Assembly: GCA_030748415.1 (NCBI GenBank)
Contig: JASMMA010000002.1
Location: 1 to 64,000 of the forward strand
Source: Planctomycetota bacterium
Lineage (GTDB): Bacteria > Planctomycetota > UBA1135
Length of the DNA stretch: 64,000 nucleotides
Reading direction: 5' to 3'
Shown here: piece by piece, positions 1 through 7,951 of the stretch
Layout of the letters: each line of letters opens with the position of its first letter
How positions within the stretch are numbered: the first letter of the stretch is position 1
The notes under the pieces: generated by a model
What the model was told of the DNA's origin: nothing
Database searches by the model: none
The model's input: only the letters and a program-made list of their open reading frames with translations
Position numbers and translations under genes: made by a program

Positions 1-168
1 GCCCACTTTTGGATTTGGGCGGCGTGGAGGAACTATGTCCGGGGGATTACGGTTCTGAATCTGGAGGAAACACCAGCGATGGTGTTTGGGGTCACTCAGA
101 AAAAGTGGACTGTTGCGGAATTGCTGCGGTGGAAGTTTTTCCGACTTCCTTTTTTTGTCACTTTGTGA
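1..168 (+). CDS. C-terminal end of a transposase-like protein (partial)
   Basis: The open frame enters from the left edge and ends at a TGA at 166-168, giving the last 55 residues of a protein. It contains HFWIWAAWRNYVRGIT, then TPAMVFGV and VAELLRWKFFR. The aromatic, basic WRNYVR block followed by a TPAM segment resembles the C-terminal tails of some DDE-type transposases and integrases from Planctomycetota, but the catalytic core lies outside the window. It could also be another DNA-binding protein. No terminal inverted repeat is visible before the decarboxylase gene, which ends 22 bases further on. Confidence 0.4.
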   Translation, partial: AHFWIWAAWRNYVRGITVLNLEETPAMVFGVTQKKWTVAELLRWKFFRLPFFVTL

Positions 169-190
169 CCCAGCCGATTGTGTCAGTGTC

Positions 191-1642
191 CTAGAGGTTT
201 GCTCCAGCTTTTTCCATCTCATCCAAAACAAACCGCAAGTCCTCAACTGTAAGGTCTGGGTGCGTGAGAACCAGCCGAAGGGTGGCGATTCCATCCACAC
301 CTGCATAATTCAACATTATGCGACCCTCATGTTTCAACCGCTCACGAAGAGTAATATTTGCCCGCTCCATCTTCTCAATCCAGGCCCCATCCCTCTCCTG
401 CCCTCGCAAGCTTGGGGGCAAAAACCGGAACAGTAAAGTGCAACCTTCCGGTTCCCTCGCAAGCTCAAAAGAATCACGAAGCTCAACAAGATCCCGAGCG
501 GCAGTTGTCATTTCAAACGCTTGCTCCACTCTCCCCCTATACCCCTCATCACCATGCGATTGCCAAGAAAGCCACAACTTGAGCACATCCACCCTGCGCC
601 CACACTGGAGGGTCATATCCCCGCGGTCGCAGCAAGCCTCTGCTGTGTCATGAAACAAATAATCTGCATCCAATGCATTCGTTGCCTTCAAGCGCCCCTT
701 TTCAGGGAGCAACAAAGCAGAGCACGATAGGGGAACCCCCATCGTTTTGTGAGGGTTCCACGAAAGAGAGTTTGCCCGCTCCACTCCAGCCATCAGCCCA
801 CGATATTTTTCAGAGAAAAGAACGGAACCACCAAATGCGGCGTCGGCGTGGAGCCAAAGGCTGTACTTCTCGCACACATCAGCCAGTGCATTCAAAGGGT
901 CAAAAGCACCGGGCATCGTTGTTCCACAAGTCGCAGAAACCATGAATGGTGTAAAACCCTCGGCAATTGAATCTTGAACCAATCCCTCTAAGGCATCAGG
1001 ACACATTCGACCAACAGAGTCCACGGGAACCTTTCGTGCGGCATCCATCCCAATCCCAACAACACTAGCCGCACGGGGAACAGAATAATGGGCCTCTTCT
1101 GAGCAAAAGAAAACGGGCCGATCATCACCTCGGAGTCCGCGCTGTTTTGCATGAGGGAATGCCGCATTGCGTGCCGCCAACACAGCCATCAAATTCGAAA
1201 GAGAACCGCCAGGATTAAAAATTCCTTCACAGTCATCCCAGCCGGCCATCTTGCCCATTTTTCGAACAAGTTCCTCTTCCACTAAAGTAAAAACAGGAGC
1301 AACCTCATAGGTGTACATCGAGGCATTCGCAAGAGAAGCAATCCATTCGCCAACCAAAGCCGCTGGATCAGAACCCGTATAAAGCTGGTTCAAGAAATAA
1401 GGGTGCCCAGTTCGAACACTTCTCTGGAGAAAAGTTTGAGCTTCAGCGAAGGCAGCTTCCAAACCTCTGCCAAAAACAGGAATCGTGAGCCCCAGTTCTT
1501 CTCGCAATCTTTCAGGAGGCAACCAATCAACAACAGGCTGGTCCCGGTTTTTGTGCTCCCGCAAATAATCGCTCGCAAGTTCTGCCGCTTGGGCAAGAAC
1601 ACGATCAATGCCAAGGTTAGGGGTTAACGCAGAATTAGCCAT
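191..1642 (-). CDS. PLP-dependent decarboxylase, glutamate / cysteine-sulfinate decarboxylase type
   Basis: Group II amino-acid decarboxylase of 483 residues, a cytoplasmic PLP enzyme. NPGGSLSN (about 143-150) is the cofactor-phosphate region. HADAAFGG (265-272) carries the Asp that pairs with the pyridine nitrogen, and SWNPHKTMG holds the Schiff-base Lys at about residue 299. The segment after it (LQCGRRVDVLKLW) follows animal GAD and CSAD closely. Substrate could be glutamate, aspartate or cysteine sulfinate; the sequence does not decide. A longer frame starts at 1813, but it would run 179 bases into the transporter gene with a non-family leader. The ATG at 1642 overlaps the transporter stop by 8 bases (ATGGCTAA) and is preferred. 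The pairing suggests the transporter moves the substrate or product. Confidence 0.88.
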   Translation of the reverse strand: MANSALTPNLGIDRVLAQAAELASDYLREHKNRDQPVVDWLPPERLREELGLTIPVFGRGLEAAFAEAQTFLQRSVRTGHPYFLNQLYTGSDPAALVGEWIASLANASMYTYEVAPVFTLVEEELVRKMGKMAGWDDCEGIFNPGGSLSNLMAVLAARNAAFPHAKQRGLRGDDRPVFFCSEEAHYSVPRAASVVGIGMDAARKVPVDSVGRMCPDALEGLVQDSIAEGFTPFMVSATCGTTMPGAFDPLNALADVCEKYSLWLHADAAFGGSVLFSEKYRGLMAGVERANSLSWNPHKTMGVPLSCSALLLPEKGRLKATNALDADYLFHDTAEACCDRGDMTLQCGRRVDVLKLWLSWQSHGDEGYRGRVEQAFEMTTAARDLVELRDSFELAREPEGCTLLFRFLPPSLRGQERDGAWIEKMERANITLRERLKHEGRIMLNYAGVDGIATLRLVLTHPDLTVEDLRFVLDEMEKAGANL

Positions 1643-2993
1643 CAGAGGTCGAGGAGGACGCCTCGGACCGAATAGCATACTCTGTTTTCGGGATTGTTGG
1701 AGGGGGAAGAGTCCATGCCAAGCCAAGTGGAATAATGAGCAAGTAGGCTCCCCATTCACACGGCGCCGCAGAGCCAAACTTCCAATAAAGAAGAGCACCC
1801 AAAACTGGGCCAAGCGCGCGGCTTAGGGAACCCATCGAGCGGAAAGTCCCCAACGCAAGACCTTGGCGATTCGCTGGTGTGTAACGCGAAATCAGGGCGG
1901 ATAGGCAGGGCATCACAAGAGCGGAGCCCACGGCCATGAACCCAAGGGCCAAATAGAGCTGGAAAGTAGCCTGGGCGGAGGCCAGCAACAAAAAACCAGG
2001 GGCCGTTAGGGCGAGCCCCACAAAGGCAACGCGTCTTTCTCCATACTTAGGTGCAAGACGCCGCACAAAACCGCCCTGAACAAGAGCGATAATGAGCCCA
2101 ATGAAAACAAAGAGCCAAGCTAATTCAATTTCAGAATATTGAAGCCGTTCAACAGCTAAAAAAGTAAGCGTGAATTCCACAGCTGCAAAAGCCGTCAAGA
2201 AGCTCAGGTATAGAAAGTTCGTGCGCCGAATTCCTGGGAAGGAAAGTGAACGGAGGCGGACAACAGGATTAAACGAGCGAAGCTTCGGGCAAGTTGCTCG
2301 GACCTCTATCGGGAAAGTTTCAGGAAAGCGCTTCCATACCCAAATGAGATTCAGTAAAGCCAAAACTGCCGAAATGAGAGCCGGGGCAGAAAAGGGGTTC
2401 AGCGCAAATGCTTGCATGGGCTCAGAAGGAGCGCTCCCAAGAAGAGACAGGTTCATGGAAAAGCCACCAATGGCGGGTCCAAGGATGAAACCCAACCCGA
2501 TGGCCATTCCTACGATTCCCATTCCCTTGGCCCGATCTTCTGCTTCGGTGCAATCGGCAACGGCGGCGGAAGCAGTTGAAATATTGCCGGCCATAATTCC
2601 ACCGAGGACTCGGGCAGCAATCAGGATGGCAAAGGAGCCCGCCCAAACCCAAAGGAGAGCTGAGGCAACGGTGCCGACAAGGGTCAAAAGAAGAGTTGGG
2701 CGCCGCCCGAACCGGTCCGAAATACCGCCCCACACCGTAGAGAAAACAAATTGCAAAAGCCCATAAAGGGAGCCCAGGAGACCCCCAAAAAGAGTGGTGA
2801 CGGCATTGGTATCTTCCCCAGCGAAACCGGCCAGCCACTGGGCAAGTTGACCCACTGGACTATCCACCCCCTCCAGGCCCACATAGTGGTCCAACATCCC
2901 CGGAAAAAGGGGGAAAATGATAGAAAAACCTACAATATCTAGGAAGACTGTTAGGAAAACAATCCCCAGAACGGAGCTTTTCTTGGAGGTCAT
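1635..2993 (-). CDS. MFS transporter, drug:H+ antiporter-1 (TetA-like) type
   Basis: A 452-residue major facilitator with about twelve membrane segments. The N-terminus (FLDIVGFSIIFPLFPG) is typical of the TetA/DHA1 group, and the cytoplasmic loop between segments 2 and 3 has motif A as GGISDRFGRRP. An insertion of about 35 residues after the first segment is slightly long for the family. It is first in a two-gene unit with the PLP decarboxylase, so export or exchange of an amino acid or its decarboxylation product is an attractive inference; drug efflux is equally possible by family. A region with TTTAGT lies 8 bases before the ATG and may be its -10. It diverges from the DUF2249 gene. Confidence 0.85.
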   Translation of the reverse strand: MTSKKSSVLGIVFLTVFLDIVGFSIIFPLFPGMLDHYVGLEGVDSPVGQLAQWLAGFAGEDTNAVTTLFGGLLGSLYGLLQFVFSTVWGGISDRFGRRPTLLLTLVGTVASALLWVWAGSFAILIAARVLGGIMAGNISTASAAVADCTEAEDRAKGMGIVGMAIGLGFILGPAIGGFSMNLSLLGSAPSEPMQAFALNPFSAPALISAVLALLNLIWVWKRFPETFPIEVRATCPKLRSFNPVVRLRSLSFPGIRRTNFLYLSFLTAFAAVEFTLTFLAVERLQYSEIELAWLFVFIGLIIALVQGGFVRRLAPKYGERRVAFVGLALTAPGFLLLASAQATFQLYLALGFMAVGSALVMPCLSALISRYTPANRQGLALGTFRSMGSLSRALGPVLGALLYWKFGSAAPCEWGAYLLIIPLGLAWTLPPPTIPKTEYAIRSEASSSTSDG

Positions 2994-3133
2994 GGTGGGT
3001 CACTAAAGGGTTAGGAGCGGCCCCCTTTTTAGGTCCTTTCCCATCTGAAACCAAGCTCCTACTTTCCCCCTTGTTATCCAAGGGGATGTGTTCTAATCAT
3101 TATTAAGGAAGGCACGCCTTTCCCCGCACATCT

Positions 3134-3682
3134 ATGGAAAACCACCACGCCCTTCCAGAAGAACTTGCCCAAAGAGGCTGCCGCACCGAGCGAGAGCTTG
3201 ATGTGCGCCCTATTCTCTCGATGGGCCAGGACCCATTCAGCCTAATCTTGTCCGCGGTAACTGGCCTAGAAGAAGGAGAGGCTCTGCATTTGATTGCGGG
3301 GTTCGACCCTCTTCCTCTGTACTCCGTTCTTGGTGGCCGAGGGTTTGACCATTGGACCAAAAAGGAAGGCGATAGGGTTGATGTTTGGTTTTTCCCCCAA
3401 GAACGCCTCTCTGACACTCCGACCTCTGAAGAACGGGCCCCGCTTTTGGATCCCGTCGAAGTGGATGTGCGCGAAATGGAACCACCTGAGCCGATGGCCG
3501 CTATTCTTGGCAAGCTCCGGGAATTGGGCCCTGGCGCTCAGTTGGAAATATTGCACCATCGCGAGCCGGTCATGATTTACGAGAAAATTGAAGCGATGGG
3601 TTTTAAGGCAATACCCAAAGAGCGTGGACCTGGCGATTGGCTTATTCGTATCCTGCCTCAATGGGCAGGAGACGATGACTAG
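3134..3682 (+). CDS. Tandem DUF2249 protein
   Basis: A 182-residue soluble protein with two DUF2249 domains. The first starts at LDVRPIL (about residue 22) and has the pattern DPFSLIL / LHLIAGFDPLPLYSVL / GF. The second begins at VDVREMEPPEPM (about 107) and repeats it as LEILHHREPVMIYEKI / MGF / WLIRI. DUF2249 is a small alpha/beta fold related to TusA-like domains. It is often found beside denitrification, hemerythrin and Fe-S assembly genes; its chemistry is not established. The stop overlaps the next ATG by 8 bases, so translation is probably coupled. A GGAAGG stretch lies about 22 bases upstream of the ATG, rather far for a ribosome site, so the start is reasonable but not certain. Confidence 0.78.
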   Translation: MENHHALPEELAQRGCRTERELDVRPILSMGQDPFSLILSAVTGLEEGEALHLIAGFDPLPLYSVLGGRGFDHWTKKEGDRVDVWFFPQERLSDTPTSEERAPLLDPVEVDVREMEPPEPMAAILGKLRELGPGAQLEILHHREPVMIYEKIEAMGFKAIPKERGPGDWLIRILPQWAGDDD

Positions 3683-4946
3683 TTCAGCTGGCTTACCGCA
3701 AACCCAATTTGCTCCCGACTTTAAGTTGGTGGTTTGGCATTTTGGCTTAGGCGTTTTTGGATTTGTAGCAACGGCCGCTGCTTGCCTCTTCGCTGCCCAA
3801 ACTGCCCCTGGGCATTGGTTTCAAGCGCCTCTCTTGGGGGTCGTGCATATTGCTGCCCTATTCTGGTTTTTCCCAATTGCCATGGGTGCGCTTCACCAAA
3901 TGGTTCCCGTTCTGTTTGAGGTTCCAATCCATTCGGAAAAACTATCCTGGGTGGCACTTTTGCTTTTGGTTTTGGGCGCAAGCGGTCTCGTTGCCCACAT
4001 GTTCACTTTAAAAATGGGAACCGGCATGGCCGGGACAGGGGTATTGACTGCTGTATCAGTTTGGGTTTACGCATGGAATCTTTTGCGAACGATTCAAAAA
4101 TCTACCAAAAGAGATCTTGTGGGGCGCCATGTTCGGGTATCGCTCTTCTTTTTAATTCTCGCAATAACAATTGGCGCTGCACTTGCCTTCAACTTCTGGA
4201 AGCCCATCCTCCCAACGAGCCATTTATGGTGGTTGCCCGCCCACGCTCATTTGGCCATCTTTGGTTTTTTCGGTCTCCTCATCATGGGAGTTGGCTACAA
4301 GCTCGCAGAAATGTTCTTACTCGCCTATGGGCATTCGGAATCGGATGGTCGCCGAGCCTTTTGGTTGATGAGTCTGGGTTTACTGATATTGTCGGTTTCA
4401 TTCATTTTGAATTGGAATCCGAACCCCGGCCTCCTCTTCTTAATTCCAGCAGTGTGGTTTTTTGGAAAGCAGTTCGGAGGGATTTTGTCCAGGCGCCTAA
4501 AGAAGCGGCTTGATGTTCCATGGCAACACACGCTTGCAACAATTGCTTGGCTTTCAATTGCCCTTCTTTTGGGGGTGTGTATTCAGTTCGGCCTCCACCC
4601 TGATGCAATTGGTCCACGCGCCGCCACGGCCTATGGCCTAGTTGCCATATTTGGGTTTGTTGGTTCTGTCATCTCTGGGCAAATGTTTAAAATCCTACCA
4701 TTTCTAGTTTGGCTAAAGTGGTTTAGCCCTCTTCTCGGCATGAAAGAGGTTCGGCCAGCAACTGAACTCGTCTCTCTAAAAGGAATGAGTGCACAGTTTT
4801 ACTCTCAGCAAGGTGGTGTGCTTTTCATGCTGTTGGGAATCCTCTTTAATCTCCCAGAACTTGTTTTGTTTGGCGCTTGGCTATTTCTTGCCTCTGCACT
4901 TATTTTTTCGACTCTCATAATCCAAACCCTAAGAGCAAGACCATGA
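3675..4946 (+). CDS. Multi-pass membrane protein, heme-copper oxidase subunit I-like
   Basis: A 423-residue integral membrane protein with about eleven or twelve hydrophobic segments. Histidines sit inside or at the ends of several segments: VVWHFGLG, VVHIAALFWFFPIAMGALHQ and LPAHAHLAIFGFFGLLIMG. The paired-His helix AHAHLAIFGF looks like heme-ligand helices of the heme-copper oxidase / NO reductase superfamily, although the full set of Cu ligands is not obvious. The ATG at 3675 overlaps the DUF2249 stop, and its own stop overlaps the DUF59 start (ATGA), so the three genes form a tight operon. A redox or NO-related role is inferred from this context. A frame opening at 3588 was rejected because it adds a hydrophilic leader inside the upstream gene. 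Confidence 0.7.
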   Translation: MTSSAGLPQTQFAPDFKLVVWHFGLGVFGFVATAAACLFAAQTAPGHWFQAPLLGVVHIAALFWFFPIAMGALHQMVPVLFEVPIHSEKLSWVALLLLVLGASGLVAHMFTLKMGTGMAGTGVLTAVSVWVYAWNLLRTIQKSTKRDLVGRHVRVSLFFLILAITIGAALAFNFWKPILPTSHLWWLPAHAHLAIFGFFGLLIMGVGYKLAEMFLLAYGHSESDGRRAFWLMSLGLLILSVSFILNWNPNPGLLFLIPAVWFFGKQFGGILSRRLKKRLDVPWQHTLATIAWLSIALLLGVCIQFGLHPDAIGPRAATAYGLVAIFGFVGSVISGQMFKILPFLVWLKWFSPLLGMKEVRPATELVSLKGMSAQFYSQQGGVLFMLLGILFNLPELVLFGAWLFLASALIFSTLIIQTLRARP

Positions 4947-5254
4947 CCCCCAATCATATTGAAGCAATCCGCGAAGCACTCCGCGAAGTTTACGACCCAG
5001 AAACTGGGATTGGAATTGTGGATATGGGGCTGGTGTATGGAATTTCTTTTGATGAATCTTCAAGGCAGGCAAGCATTCGGATGACTCTCACCACGCCAGC
5101 TTGCCCAATGTCCTCTGCCCTAAAAGAAGGGGTTATCCGGCGGTTGGAACGCTTACCCGAAGTGGACTCTGCCCATGTAGAAATCGTATTCGAACCGCCC
5201 TGGACCCCAGAGCTAATGAGCGACGAAGCCAAGCGTAAGTTGGGGCGAAGTTAA
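4943..5254 (+). CDS. DUF59 / MIP18-family Fe-S assembly protein (PaaD/SufT-like)
   Basis: A 103-residue cytosolic protein of the MIP18 family. It shows the family pattern: VYDPETGIGIVDMGLVYGI (about 17-35), then MTLTTPACPMSSAL with the conserved Cys, and a C-terminal IVFEPPWTPELMS. Family members help mature or deliver Fe-S clusters. The ATG is embedded in the preceding stop codon (ATGA, 4-base overlap), which rules out the longer frame starting at 4877. Placement behind DUF2249 and the heme-copper-like membrane protein matches an arrangement seen in several phyla. A role in maturing metal centres for that membrane protein is inferred. Confidence 0.85.
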   Translation: MTPNHIEAIREALREVYDPETGIGIVDMGLVYGISFDESSRQASIRMTLTTPACPMSSALKEGVIRRLERLPEVDSAHVEIVFEPPWTPELMSDEAKRKLGRS

Positions 5255-5276
5255 AGCGGAGCTAGACTTTTCGCAT
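5240..5276 (+). promoter_or_regulatory. Likely crcB promoter inside the end of the DUF59 gene
   Basis: TTGGGG at 5240-5245 and TAGACT at 5263-5268 are separated by exactly 17 bases. The -10-like element ends 8 bases before the crcB ATG and no ribosome-binding site is visible. crcB is therefore probably transcribed on its own with almost no leader. The 22-base gap leaves no room for a fluoride riboswitch. Confidence 0.45.
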
Positions 5277-5663
5277 ATGCTTCAGCGACTTCTCTGGATT
5301 GCGGCCGCCGGTGCCCTTGGCTCAATCTGCCGCTACTTTGTTTCGGGTCTTGGGATGCGCTGGCACGCAGGTGGGTTTCCTGTCGGGACCTTGACCGTGA
5401 ATGCACTTGGATGCCTCCTCTTTGGGGCCGTGTGGGCCATGGCTGAACACAGAAACATGCTCACTTCCGAAACGCGTTTAGTTGTACTGGTGGGATTCCT
5501 CGGTGCGTTCACCACCTTCTCGACATTTGGTTTTGAAACTGCCCAAATGATTCGCGAGTCCCAGCATGGGCTTGCAGCTCTCAATGTATTTGCCCAGAAC
5601 GGAGTTGGAATCGCTTGCGTGTTCTTGGGCGAAGCTTTGTTCCTCCGATTTGTCGGAGAGTAA
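5277..5663 (+). CDS. crcB: Fluoride exporter CrcB/Fluc
   Basis: A 128-residue four-helix membrane protein. It has GALGSICRYFVS near the N-terminus, GTLTVNALGCLLFG in the second helix and the signature GFLGAFTTFSTFGFE in the third (about residues 78-92), with the Phe and Thr/Ser residues that line the Fluc pore. Fluc channels work as antiparallel dimers and let fluoride leave the cell. Only one copy is present, so a homodimer is expected. The stop lies two bases from the convergent stop of the GGQ protein. Confidence 0.93.
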   Translation: MLQRLLWIAAAGALGSICRYFVSGLGMRWHAGGFPVGTLTVNALGCLLFGAVWAMAEHRNMLTSETRLVVLVGFLGAFTTFSTFGFETAQMIRESQHGLAALNVFAQNGVGIACVFLGEALFLRFVGE

Positions 5664-5665
5664 AC

Positions 5666-6175
5666 TTAAGCCTTAGATCGTTTACTTCGCCGTCGGTAAT
5701 CCGACAATGCTTTTGGTGCTTTCCCGATGAACTTTAAAAATTGAGAATTGGATATTCCCAAAGCATCAGCTGCGCGCTTATGGTCATCCTCAAAATAGGC
5801 GAGGGTATCGAGAGCTTCAGCGAGTAGGGCGGGGAAGTCCCGGTGTTCAGAGTTGCATGCAATTTTTTGAGCGCACACCCGGCCTTGCCATAACTCGCTC
5901 GAGCAAAACTCAGCCGGAGAAGTGGGGGCACCACTTTGCGGGGCAGCTCGACAATCCAGTGCAAGGTTTAGCCTCAACCGAAACAGGGCAACACGTCGAT
6001 TATCCTTAGATTGCCGCCTTTCGCCCGCAGCTCCTCGGACGCCAGTTGGTTGATGAGTGAGCCGAATTTCAGTTGCAACGCGATTCCTGTGTTGTCCGCC
6101 AGGGCCCGAGCCTCGAGTTTGCTCAATTTGGACATCCTTAAGCAGCTCTTCTTCTGAAAGTGCCGCAGGGTGCAA
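5666..6175 (-). CDS. Release-factor-like protein with GGQ domain
   Basis: A 169-residue protein with a class I peptide-release-factor domain at its N-terminus: GSGPGGQHRNRVAT (about 22-35) carries the GGQ that enters the peptidyl-transferase centre. The codon-recognition domain of RF1/RF2 is absent. In place of ArfB's long basic tail there is a C-terminal helical region ending DYRRRSKRSKA. It most resembles the stand-alone release-factor-like proteins common in Planctomycetota. Peptidyl-tRNA hydrolysis on stalled ribosomes is a family-based guess. It is 14 bases downstream of the efflux-adaptor gene and probably co-transcribed with it. Confidence 0.8.
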   Translation of the reverse strand: MHPAALSEEELLKDVQIEQTRGSGPGGQHRNRVATEIRLTHQPTGVRGAAGERRQSKDNRRVALFRLRLNLALDCRAAPQSGAPTSPAEFCSSELWQGRVCAQKIACNSEHRDFPALLAEALDTLAYFEDDHKRAADALGISNSQFLKFIGKAPKALSDYRRRSKRSKA

Positions 6176-6189
6176 AGGAAGCGTGGGAA

Positions 6190-7794
6190 TCAGTAGGACC
6201 CCTCCTCGGGGAAGACATCAACAAGCATTTTGTTTTGCATTTTGCCCGAGCGAACTTCTAACACTTTTACCTTCGCAACAAGGCCATCTTTGGAATCGTT
6301 AATTTCAGCTACATATCCTGATGCGTGAAAATTTCCAACTCCGGAAAGAGCTGTGCTGTCTCCGACCGAAACCAAACCTTTCTGAGAAAGATTAACCAAG
6401 ACAAACACGCCTCCATCAGAACGAAGTTTAAGAAACTCGCTTTGGGCTGGAATGACACTTCCTACTTTTGCACGAAGCTCAGTTACTTCGCCTGACCATG
6501 GGGCAATGAAGGGAATCTTTTCAAAATCCCTGTGGTAAGCAAGTTGTTCTCGAACACTACTCATCTCTGACTCAAGTTGTTCGAGGGCCAGACCTTCAGC
6601 AGCTAGGCGGTCGTTTTGTTCTCTGCGCCTAGTTTCGGTTAGAGCCTCCATGTTTAAGGCCGAGGCGATTTCTTGCCTAGATGATTTTTGAAGGTTTTCC
6701 TTTTCTGCCTTTAGGGTTCGAATTCTCTTCCGCTGGCCAGAAAGGACCACTTCATAGGCGAGTAACATTTTTGGATCTTCTGAAATCCGTTCTTCGTAAA
6801 CGGTAATCCAATCTTCACACCGATTAATCTGTTCATCAAACCAAGAAATCCGCTCCTTTGCTCGAGCTGCCGCGTCGCGATGTTGTGTGGCAAGCAACCT
6901 GGCTTCCGAGAAAATAGAAGAGTCGTCTGCCGACCGACTTGAGTTCGTGTTTCTCACTTGTCGATTTTCAAACTCCTTTTCAAGTCTTGTTAGGTTCGCT
7001 CTTAATGTTTCGGCCATTGCCGCATGTTGGAGGTCAGCAAGAATTGCAATCGGCGTTCCATTTTCAACGAAGTCGCCTTCTTTAATAAGTAATTTGTTTA
7101 CAACGCCTGTTTGAGGAATACGAACCGTGGGGTTAGGTATAAAAAGTTGGCCTTTGAGCGGAGAAGTTGCACCCTCTTCGCCACGCTCTTTGCCAACAAC
7201 AATCTCAGGTTCAGAATCTCGTATGGGCTTTGTCGCAATTTTATGAATATTGATTTTCTTTCCGCTCGCTTCAAGGGATGTCTCTGCCCCGTCCCTCAAT
7301 AAAAGGCCCGAAGCAACCAGAAGTGCAGCGGCAAGAACAGATCCGCCCACCTTGAATTCTCGGGGATGGCGATTCACCAAAGCAAACAAGCCTTGGGAGG
7401 TGGCCTTTCTGAACGCAATCCTCAAAGAGGCTGTGGTTTCCTCACAAACGACATTTGCGAGATCCGTGTGCAGGTTGCTCGCTTGACCAACTGCCACCGA
7501 GCGAAGGTCTGGACCTGCCCGTTGGATTTCCTGAAGGGCATCTAGGCCCAGGTCGGCTTCTTGTAAGGAAACAAATACTAAGCCCTTAAGGTCGAGGGGA
7601 GTGGGTTCATCTCCATCTGTACTCCAGACATCCCTATCAGGGGCCTGAATTTCCTTGGCGGGTTTCAGTCGGAGGGCCTTGGTGACTAAATCGGAAAACT
7701 GTTCGTCTCCGGCGGGCCAGGTCCAAACGGAGATTCCATCCGGTGAAACGAAGCGTTTGCCGAGGTGCAAGTCAGTCTGAGGGGAGTCGAACAT
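6190..7794 (-). CDS. HlyD-type membrane fusion protein with an extra N-terminal domain
   Basis: A 534-residue periplasmic-adaptor-like protein. Residues 1 to about 165 are soluble and precede the single membrane anchor (VGGSVLAAALLVASGLLL, about 167-185), so they should be cytoplasmic. Then come a first lipoyl half (VRIPQTGVVNKLLIKEGDFV), a long coiled coil rich in Glu, Arg and Leu, and the second lipoyl half (FIAPWSGEVTELRAKVGSVI) with a beta-barrel region after it. Such adaptors link inner-membrane pumps to outer-membrane channels. No pump gene is adjacent, and the N-terminal domain is not one I recognise. TAGAAT lies 10 bases before the ATG. Confidence 0.8.
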   Translation of the reverse strand: MFDSPQTDLHLGKRFVSPDGISVWTWPAGDEQFSDLVTKALRLKPAKEIQAPDRDVWSTDGDEPTPLDLKGLVFVSLQEADLGLDALQEIQRAGPDLRSVAVGQASNLHTDLANVVCEETTASLRIAFRKATSQGLFALVNRHPREFKVGGSVLAAALLVASGLLLRDGAETSLEASGKKINIHKIATKPIRDSEPEIVVGKERGEEGATSPLKGQLFIPNPTVRIPQTGVVNKLLIKEGDFVENGTPIAILADLQHAAMAETLRANLTRLEKEFENRQVRNTNSSRSADDSSIFSEARLLATQHRDAAARAKERISWFDEQINRCEDWITVYEERISEDPKMLLAYEVVLSGQRKRIRTLKAEKENLQKSSRQEIASALNMEALTETRRREQNDRLAAEGLALEQLESEMSSVREQLAYHRDFEKIPFIAPWSGEVTELRAKVGSVIPAQSEFLKLRSDGGVFVLVNLSQKGLVSVGDSTALSGVGNFHASGYVAEINDSKDGLVAKVKVLEVRSGKMQNKMLVDVFPEEGSY

Positions 7795-7861
7795 GGAACC
7801 CTTAATTCTACCTCAAAAGAAGGGAAAAGTGTGAGAAAGAACAAGTGGCATTGGCCGGATC

Positions 7862-7897
7862 AAAAAAAGAAAGACTCGCCGCGGGGGGCAACGAGCC
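7862..7897 (-). terminator. Probable intrinsic terminator downstream of the PAQR gene
   Basis: On the minus strand a G+C-rich hairpin (GGCTCG ... GCC ... GGC ... CGAGTC) is followed directly by a T-rich run, TCTTTCTTTTTTT. It lies between the PAQR stop and the start of the efflux-adaptor gene, on their common strand, so it would end PAQR transcription. The rest of the 157-base gap shows only the TAGAAT near 7800. Confidence 0.5.
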
Positions 7898-7951
7898 TTT
7901 CCATTTCCATGCCTGAAAATTCTGTCTCTTATTCCTTGCTGAATTAGGGGG

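Noticed and set aside
191-1813. Longer start for the PLP decarboxylase (540 residues)
   Set aside because: It would use 179 bases of the transporter gene in another frame; the ATG at 1642 gives the usual overlap and family N-terminus.
5255-5276. Fluoride riboswitch before crcB
   Set aside because: Only 22 bases are available and they hold a -10-like element; there is no space for the aptamer.
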